Shown here: in pieces, positions 7,486 to 11,775 of the stretch
Numbering within the stretch: position 1 is the stretch's first letter
How the letters are laid out: every line of letters starts with the position of its first letter
NCBI GenBank assembly: GCA_046484045.1
Contig: JAWOBZ010000046.1
Span: 1 to 16,840, forward strand
Origin: CAZHUM01 sp046484045
Lineage (GTDB): Archaea > Thermoplasmatota > Thermoplasmata > Halarchaeoplasmatales > Halarchaeoplasmataceae
Direction of reading: 5' to 3'
Length of the DNA: 16,840 nt
The notes under the pieces: model-generated
Databases searched by the model: none
Told to the model about the DNA's origin: nothing
The model's input: only the letters and a program-made list of their open reading frames with translations
Program-made: the position numbers and the translations under genes

Positions 7486-7893
7486 CTAATATCCTTTTAT
7501 TTCGATATCGAATATACACTTATCGTTACCTAGACTCGCACATTCACTTTCATTCACTTCGACCAGGCTGCCAGTTTTGTTTTCATATATTACGGAGATG
7601 ATGCCCCTTAATCTATGGCAGGTCGGTTCATCGGATTCGTCATCTACCTCTACAGAACCGATCACTATGGCGGTATCCTCCTGGAATTCGATCTCCTCAA
7701 CCCAGCCACGTGCTTTTATCAACTTGCTCGCTTTTTCTACGTAATCGTCTCCTTCAGAAACTACGCTCAGTATACTCCTGCCGATGCTTTTCCCCTCTCG
7801 GTAGAAAAGTCCTTCATAGGCAGTAGCCATCACGCCTTTGTAGAATTTGGCCATGTCTTTTAGCTCTTCTTGTGAAAGTTTGACGAATCTCAT
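7486..7893 (-). CDS. V4R domain protein
   Basis: This 135-residue protein is a single V4R (4-vinyl reductase) domain, a small-molecule-binding fold related to the heme-NO-binding and TRAPP/Bet3 group. Helices at 7-30 and 50-62 precede strands WVEEIEF and TAIVIGSVEV. The cysteine pattern of the family is intact: C92 in the CHRLRGIISVIYE segment, then C118 and C126 in ECASLGNDKC followed by IFDI. These cysteines commonly bind a metal or ligand. The gene lies 16 nt after the CBS gene and 12 nt before the Roadblock gene, so the three are likely co-transcribed. ATG 7893 is preferred over an upstream TTG (7902); neither has a strong ribosome binding site. A sensor feeding the GTPase/Roadblock pathway is likely but unproven. 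Confidence 0.87.
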   Translation of the reverse strand: MRFVKLSQEELKDMAKFYKGVMATAYEGLFYREGKSIGRSILSVVSEGDDYVEKASKLIKARGWVEEIEFQEDTAIVIGSVEVDDESDEPTCHRLRGIISVIYENKTGSLVEVNESECASLGNDKCIFDIEIKGY

Positions 7894-7909
7894 GTCTTTC
7901 AACTCTTAT

Positions 7910-8476
7910 TTAAGTGACACATTCAGGGCAGAGAAGTTGACCGTTCACGATGGTGAGTTTATCGGAGTACACCGAACAGCTTTCGCAGTATCCAGATATC
8001 TGGATTTTTTGAGGTTCTTGGTACTCATCTATCTGCTCTTGTGATTGTATCCTTGCATATTCTCTTGTGATATCCAATAGAGCAGGTGATATTTCAATTA
8101 TATCATTCTCTGTTATGACACCCGCTAACTCGTCGTCTCTCATAACGGGCAGTCTTCTTATGTTCATCTCAGCCATTATCTCAGCAGCCTGCTGGATGTC
8201 TTTATTACCTTCTATCGTGTGGACCGGTGACGACATAATCTCTCCAACCGTTATTTCGTCAGGATCTTTCCCTTCGGCCACTAGATCAAACACTATGTCC
8301 ATCTCAGTGATTATCCCTTCTAGCTTTCCATCGTCATCAAGGACCAACAGACTTCCTACCCCTGATTCTTTCATCAGTTTGGCGGCTGTCGTAATCGACT
8401 CCCCCTTCTTCGTGATTATGGGGTTCACGGTCATAACGTCCTGGATTCTTATATCCGGATTTCCAAAATCTACCAT
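7910..8476 (-). CDS. CBS-pair protein with C-terminal zinc ribbon
   Basis: This 188-residue protein starts MVDFGNPDIRIQDVMT. It has two CBS motifs: the first at about 10-65 (VMTVNPIITKKGESI to GIITEMDIVFDL), the second at about 75-130 (VGEIMSSPVHTIEGN to GVITENDIIEI). A zinc-ribbon-like end follows, with CESC at 164-167 and CPEC at 183-186. CBS pairs usually bind adenine nucleotides and act as energy sensors; the ribbon suggests binding to nucleic acid or protein. It is the first gene of the minus-strand set with the V4R and Roadblock genes. ATG 8476 is chosen because family homology begins here; longer upstream reading on this strand runs into the serS gene region and shows only low-complexity sequence. 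Confidence 0.9.
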   Translation of the reverse strand: MVDFGNPDIRIQDVMTVNPIITKKGESITTAAKLMKESGVGSLLVLDDDGKLEGIITEMDIVFDLVAEGKDPDEITVGEIMSSPVHTIEGNKDIQQAAEIMAEMNIRRLPVMRDDELAGVITENDIIEISPALLDITREYARIQSQEQIDEYQEPQKIQISGYCESCSVYSDKLTIVNGQLLCPECVT

Positions 8477-8497
8477 GTTTAATCCTACTATTAAATA

Positions 8498-8508
8498 ATA
8501 TAGTATAT
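8498..8508 (-). promoter_or_regulatory. TATA-like box for the CBS-V4R-Roadblock set
   Basis: On the minus strand the sequence ATACTATATTA lies about 28 nt before ATG 8476, the spacing expected for a near-leaderless archaeal transcript. The whole spacer is AT-rich, so the exact box is uncertain. Confidence 0.4.
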
Positions 8509-8558
8509 GATAAATTTTTCGAATAAAAAACAAGGTTTTTAAGAAACATATGAAAATA

Positions 8559-8567
8559 CTTATACTA
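8559..8567 (+). promoter_or_regulatory. TATA-like box for serS
   Basis: CTTATACTA is centred about 32 nt before ATG 8595. It lies downstream of an earlier in-frame ATG at 8550, which would therefore not be in the transcript. This supports 8595 as the translation start. Confidence 0.45.
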
Positions 8568-8594
8568 TCTATAGGAATAACGGGTAGATTTGAG

Positions 8595-10109
8595 ATGAAA
8601 TTCGAAATGGAAGCCACGCTCACGTTCAGCGGAGAGATATCCGAGTTAGGTGACGAGATAGACGAGATCGTCGAAAAAGCCAACGGAGACCTGCTGAAAA
8701 GAGGGGTGCCCAAAAACGTGGAAGGTGGTGCCAGTATAGTAGAATCCTTCGTATCTGGAGACGAGTTGAAGGTGACCATACTGTCCGACAGATACGTGAG
8801 AGCCCACGACGCCCTTATTAGATTCAAGAAAAAGCTGGGTGAAGAACTAGGTCCGAAACATCATCTCGGGGTCAGGGAAACCGAAGTACACGATTACACT
8901 ATTGAGTTTGAATTGGAAGAAGAGCCGAAGGATGAGATATCTATTCCATTCGTGGATAACATTCAGTTCTCCGGCTCTACCTGTAAAATATCCGTAGCTG
9001 GATTGACGGATGACCAACTCGCTAGAAATTTCGTCGACAGGATAATCAAGAGAGTCAAAGAAAAAGTGGATGCCCAGTACTACGGAGGGAAGGAGGAGAT
9101 GTGGAAACTGCTTTGGGAGTCTGAAAAGAAAAATATGGTGTGGAACAAGGACCCGACGGCAGAGATGGAGAAAAGGGGTTGGATCCTAAAGGGACCTACC
9201 AAGGGAAAGTGGTTCTACAGACCCCAAGCTGCCAAGATACTAAGGACCATGGAGGAATTAGCGATAAGGGAGGTGCTGGAACCCCTGGCTTTCCAGGAGG
9301 TGATCGAATCTTTTATGGTTCCTTTCGATGTTTGGATGGGAACTGGACATATGGAGGGTATCCCCAACGAAGCTTATTATATATGCGAACCCAAGACAAG
9401 AGACGAAGAAAGCTGGGAGGAAGTCATCGACCACATCAAAATATCCAAGGAGGTCCCAGTGGAGAAGCTCGCTGAGATGGTCACAGAACCCAGGGCAGGT
9501 GTATGCTATGCACAGTGCCCGGTTATCTACTGGTCTCTGAAAAACCAGACCATAGCGGATGAAAATCTGCCTGTGCTGGTTTACGATAAGACGACCCCCA
9601 GCGCCAGGTACGAGTCCGGCGGGAGGCACGGGATCGAAAGGGTGGACGAGTTCCATCGAATAGAACCAGTGTATATAGGTACAGAAGAGCAGTTGATCGA
9701 TTTGAAAGAAAAACTGATCGAGAGATATAAACACGTCTTCGAAGATATTTTGGAAATCGAGTGGCGAATGGCTCAGGTCACACCATTCTATCTTCAGCAG
9801 GCAGGGGAAGAGGAAGAGGAGAGCGATACCGAATTGGGCACGGTGGATTTCGAGGCGTACATGCCGTACAGGGGGACCAGGGAGGACAGCGAATGGCTGG
9901 AGTACCAGAACTTGAGCATCTTCAAGAAATATACGGAATCGTTCAATATCAAATCTCAGACCAAAGAACTCTACTCTGGCTGCTCCGGCATCGGCATCGA
10001 AAGATGGGTAGCGGTATTTTTGGCGCAGAAGGGCATCGACCCTGAAGGCTGGCCAGAGGAGTTCAGGAAGCGCTTCGGTGAGATGCCCGAGGGTATCGAG
10101 CTGTTGTAA
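8595..10109 (+). CDS. serS: Seryl-tRNA synthetase, methanogen-type (type 2)
   Basis: This 504-residue class II synthetase charges tRNA-Ser. It is not the common SerRS but the rare zinc-dependent form first found in methanogens. Resemblance to the Methanosarcina enzyme runs along the whole length: RYVRAHDALIRFKKKLGEEL, AQYYGGKEEMWKLLW, GVCYAQCPVIYW, RYESGGRHGIERVDEFHRIE (motif 2 region) and ELYSGCSGIGIERWVAVF (motif 3), then a WPEEFRKRFGEMPEGI end. The zinc ligands of this form (two Cys and a Glu in these blocks) appear to be retained. The first roughly 165 residues form the family's own tRNA-binding domain rather than the long coiled-coil arm of bacterial-type SerRS. ATG 8595 (MKFEMEATLTF) is chosen by homology to the family N-terminus; ATG 8550 would add 15 unlike residues and overlaps the likely TATA box. 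An acidic insert at 405-413 is unusual but small. Confidence 0.95.
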   Translation: MKFEMEATLTFSGEISELGDEIDEIVEKANGDLLKRGVPKNVEGGASIVESFVSGDELKVTILSDRYVRAHDALIRFKKKLGEELGPKHHLGVRETEVHDYTIEFELEEEPKDEISIPFVDNIQFSGSTCKISVAGLTDDQLARNFVDRIIKRVKEKVDAQYYGGKEEMWKLLWESEKKNMVWNKDPTAEMEKRGWILKGPTKGKWFYRPQAAKILRTMEELAIREVLEPLAFQEVIESFMVPFDVWMGTGHMEGIPNEAYYICEPKTRDEESWEEVIDHIKISKEVPVEKLAEMVTEPRAGVCYAQCPVIYWSLKNQTIADENLPVLVYDKTTPSARYESGGRHGIERVDEFHRIEPVYIGTEEQLIDLKEKLIERYKHVFEDILEIEWRMAQVTPFYLQQAGEEEEESDTELGTVDFEAYMPYRGTREDSEWLEYQNLSIFKKYTESFNIKSQTKELYSGCSGIGIERWVAVFLAQKGIDPEGWPEEFRKRFGEMPEGIELL

Positions 10110-10299
10110 CCCGAAACAACGGAAAACTTTTATTTAAGTAGCATTCTGACTAAACCGATACGCATCGATCGGTAATGTATTGGATACATATTTACAATAT
10201 AAACCAAAAAGTAGTTATATAAAAAATATTTACTTACACCCTACTTTACCGCTGACGTACTATCATAAGTTTAAAATCCTTGAATTTAGGGGAAATAAC
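10110..10299. other. Intergenic region before eS1, with possible promoters and small hairpins
   Basis: This 190-bp AT-rich gap contains several TATA-like words: TTTTATTTAAG near 10129-10139, TTATATAAAA near 10215-10224, and TTTAAAATCC near 10270-10279. There are two small hairpins: ACCGAT...ATCGGT (about 10156-10175) and ATGTAT/ATACAT around TGG (about 10177-10191). The T-rich stretch ACTTTTATTT just after the serS stop may end that transcript. I see no small gene here. Confidence 0.4.
10269..10278 (+). promoter_or_regulatory. TATA box for the eS1 (S3Ae) gene
   Basis: GTTTAAAATC is centred about 27 nt before ATG 10300. An AGGGGA motif at 10288-10293 also sits 6 nt before the ATG. If transcription starts from this box the motif would be lost; if it starts further upstream, the motif could act as a Shine-Dalgarno site. 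Confidence 0.45.
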
Positions 10300-11199
10300 A
10301 TGGCAAAGCGAAAATCTCGACGTGCAGCTAGACGCGTAAAAGACAAATGGAAGTCCAAGAGTTGGTACAGGATAGTAGCTCCAGATATGTTCGAAGGAGC
10401 ACTTGTTGGTGAGACTCCGTCAACTGAACCCGAAGATCTTCTCGGTAGGATCACAGAGGTAACACTCCAAGATTTAGTAGGTGACTTTTCCAAGGTCCAT
10501 ATCAAAGTACAGTTAAAGATCAATGGTGTAAGGGGAGGAGAATGTGTAACACGATTCATAGGTCATGACATGACCACCGATTACGTAAGAAGACTGACCA
10601 GAAGAAGAAGGTCGAAGATAGATTCTGCCTACGATGTAACAACCAAAGAGGGTTACGACGTGAGATTGAAAGTACTTTCAGTCACGGATAAAAGGATCAA
10701 CTCATCCATCAAGAGGTCCATACGGCAAAGGCAGAGTGAGATAGTAAACGATGTCGCCGGCAAGTCTACTCTTTCCCAGTTAACCCAAAAATTACTCTTC
10801 GGAGGCTTGGCGACCAAACTCAAAAGGGAATGTAAGGAAATCTACCCATTGAAAAGAGTGGAGATACGCAAATCCGAAGTACGCTCTGTTCCGAGGGACG
10901 AGAAGATCGACGAGAAGATAGTATCTGAAGAGGAAATGGAAGAGATAAAAGAAAAGGAAGAAGCCGCCGTGGAAGAAGAAGCGGAAATAGAGGAAGTCGA
11001 AACAGAGAAGACCAAGCCCGAAGTTATGAAGGAATTCCAAGAGATAGAAGGCGTCGGTCCGACAATGGCGGAAAAACTCTACGACGGCGGTTTCACATCG
11101 ATCGAATCACTAAAAGAAGCTTCGCAGGAAGGATTGACAGAAATCGAGGGCGTAGGCAAAGCATTTTCGGAGAAGATCTATACCGCCCTGCACGAGTAA
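10300..11199 (+). CDS. rps3ae: 30S ribosomal protein eS1 (S3Ae) with acidic linker and helix-hairpin-helix tail
   Basis: This 299-residue protein has the archaeal/eukaryotic ribosomal protein eS1 at residues 1-195: basic start MAKRKSRRAARRVKDKWKSK, then WYRIVAPDMFEG, LGRITEVTLQDL, VRGGECVTRFIGHDMTTDYVR region (80-97) and RRRRSKIDSAYDVTTKEGYD. The archaeal protein is normally about 200 residues. Here about 100 extra residues follow: a Glu-rich, Lys-containing linker (about 200-240), then two helix-hairpin-helix motifs (FQEIEGVGPTMAEKLYDGGF, 246-265; LTEIEGVGKAFSEKIY, 279-294). Such motifs usually bind DNA or RNA backbone, or proteins. ATG 10300 is chosen from the family N-terminus. The stop lies 11 nt before the tRNA gene. 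The core assignment is secure; the tail's function is unknown. Confidence 0.94.
   Translation: MAKRKSRRAARRVKDKWKSKSWYRIVAPDMFEGALVGETPSTEPEDLLGRITEVTLQDLVGDFSKVHIKVQLKINGVRGGECVTRFIGHDMTTDYVRRLTRRRRSKIDSAYDVTTKEGYDVRLKVLSVTDKRINSSIKRSIRQRQSEIVNDVAGKSTLSQLTQKLLFGGLATKLKRECKEIYPLKRVEIRKSEVRSVPRDEKIDEKIVSEEEMEEIKEKEEAAVEEEAEIEEVETEKTKPEVMKEFQEIEGVGPTMAEKLYDGGFTSIESLKEASQEGLTEIEGVGKAFSEKIYTALHE
11177..11184 (+). promoter_or_regulatory. Possible TATA box of the tRNA gene inside the eS1 coding end
   Basis: TCTATACC is centred about 30 nt before the first tRNA base, at the distance expected for archaeal tRNA promoters. It lies inside the last codons of eS1, since only 11 nt separate the two genes. 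Co-transcription with eS1 is the alternative. Confidence 0.35.
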
Positions 11200-11248
11200 G
11201 TTCACAAAAAGTCGGAGTAGCTCAGCCTGGTGGAGCGCTAGACTCATA

Positions 11249-11444
11249 GGGAAATGTAATAGCGTTCTAAACTTCTTAGGGAATACCATTGAAATTTTCA
11301 GAAATCAGGGGTTAAGTTCCTGAGAATTGGAGAGAAATCTTTGATTTTTCTCCTATAACTGGAAACCTCCCGGATTTCCTGAGAATTGGAGAGAAATCTT
11401 TGATTTTTCTCCGAAACGAGGAAATTGGGACAATTTCCTGGGCA
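11249..11444 (+). other. 196-nt archaeal tRNA intron at position 37/38 with canonical bulge-helix-bulge
   Basis: The splice structure can be read directly. Anticodon-loop bases CTCA (11243-11246) pair with TGGG (11439-11442, one G-T wobble) as the central 4-bp helix. The bulges are TA|G (11247-11249) and CA|A (11443-11445). The inner intron helix GGAAAT (11250-11255) pairs with ATTTCC (11433-11438). This is the canonical target of the archaeal splicing endonuclease. The intron is at the long end for archaeal tRNA introns and contains a repeated hairpin unit. I see no open reading frame of note, and no convincing box C/D pair for a guide RNA. Confidence 0.88.
11317..11412 (+). repeat. Two perfect 37-bp direct repeats in the tRNA intron, each a hairpin
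   Basis: Copies lie at 11317-11353 and 11376-11412, separated by 22 bp, with no mismatch. Each starts TTCCTGAGAATT and continues into an 11-bp stem: GGAGAGAAATC (11329-11339; 11388-11398), a TTT loop, and GATTTTTCTCC (11343-11353; 11402-11412), with one G-U pair. The TTCCTGAG words resemble the true 3' splice strand TTCCTGGG at 11435-11442. Confidence 0.9.
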
Positions 11445-11464
11445 ATCTAGAGGCCGCGGGTTCA

Positions 11465-11661
11465 AACCCCGCCTCCGACACCTTTCTTTTTTAGGAGTGT
11501 TTAGGGGTTTGAACCGAAGGTATCATGAACAAAGCTATGCTTTGTGAGCGTTTGGAATAACGACGTAGGGAGTTATTCCGAACAGAGAGTAAAACTTGTT
11601 TTACGAGTTGTTAGAAAAACGAGCGTAGCGAATTTTTCTGACTAGAACCCCGTCTCCGACA
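11465..11661 (+). repeat. Direct repeat of the tRNA 3' end flanking about 165 bp (att-like)
   Basis: AACCCCGCCTCCGACA closes the tRNA at 11465-11480 and recurs as AACCCCGTCTCCGACA at 11646-11661, 15 of 16 bases identical. The second copy is not part of a complete tRNA. Duplicated tRNA 3' ends are the footprint of integrases that insert into tRNA genes. The enclosed segment has no gene, so this would be a remnant or a tiny non-autonomous element. Local duplication is the alternative. Confidence 0.55.
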
Positions 11662-11775
11662 TTTCATCCTATTTTTAAACGGAGTGAGAAAATAGATGAG
11701 AGCAGGAACCGGTTCCTGCGTATCTTTTCCAGAGCTCAAGCTCTATCCTTTTGGATGGAAATGCATTTTGCTCAT
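11481..11775. repeat. Gene-free segment with a dense array of small hairpins
   Basis: Nothing here codes for protein. Hairpins follow each other: 11529-11545 (ACAAAGC/GCTTTGT), 11550-11583 (12-bp stem), 11589-11604 (GTAAAAC/GTTTTAC), 11610-11642 (10-bp stem), 11669-11695 (CTATTTT/AAAATAG), 11702-11719 (perfect palindrome GCAGGAACC/GGTTCCTGC), 11731-11744 (AGAGC/GCTCT), 11745-11756 (ATCC/GGAT) and the palindrome AAATGCATTT (11759-11768). The first four form two tandem units with similar joining sequences. The last ones lie right after the DP1 stop on the minus strand and may help end that transcript. Confidence 0.8.

Larger units (their letters stand above)
11211..11480 (+). tRNA. tRNA with CAU anticodon (elongator Met, or Ile2), intron-containing
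   Basis: The mature 74 nt fold as a full cloverleaf. The acceptor is GTCGGAG/CTCCGAC with discriminator A (11480). The D stem is GCTC/GAGC, the anticodon stem CTAGA/TCTAG, and the anticodon CAT lies at 11245-11247. The T stem is GCGGG/CCCGC with loop TTCAAAC. CCA is not encoded; CACC then a T-rich tract (TTTCTTTTTT, 11483-11492) follows and probably ends transcription. The exons are 11211-11248 and 11445-11480. It is not the initiator: the anticodon stem lacks the three G-C pairs, and the first pair is G-C rather than A-U. Elongator tRNA-Met is more likely than tRNA-Ile2 (whose C34 would be modified to read AUA), but sequence alone does not settle this. Confidence 0.93.

Noticed and set aside
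8550..8594. Earlier start of serS
   Set aside because: The 15 extra residues do not resemble the family N-terminus, and the likely TATA box lies inside them.
8477..8827. Extended N-terminus of the CBS protein
   Set aside because: The added sequence is low-complexity Ser/Ile/Phe-rich and lies antisense to the start of serS; the CBS family begins at 8476.
10180..10299. Longer N-terminus of eS1
   Set aside because: The 40 extra residues are AT-rich shadow coding; MAKRKSRRAA is the normal eS1 beginning and has an upstream AGGGGA and TATA-like box.
11317..11412. CRISPR array from the two 37-bp repeats
   Set aside because: There are only two copies with a 22-bp spacer, they lie wholly inside a well-defined tRNA intron, and no cas genes are nearby.
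11249..11444. Box C/D guide RNA inside the tRNA intron, as in archaeal tRNA-Trp
   Set aside because: CTGA words are present in the repeats, but no convincing RTGATGA C box is found at a suitable distance.
11211..11480. Initiator tRNA-Met
   Set aside because: The anticodon stem is CTAGA/TCTAG rather than containing three consecutive G-C pairs, and the first acceptor pair is G-C, unlike the usual A-U of archaeal initiators.
11641..11661. A second tRNA gene downstream of the hairpin array
   Set aside because: Only the T-stem 3' strand, acceptor 3' strand and discriminator are present; no D arm, anticodon arm or matching acceptor 5' strand can be found.
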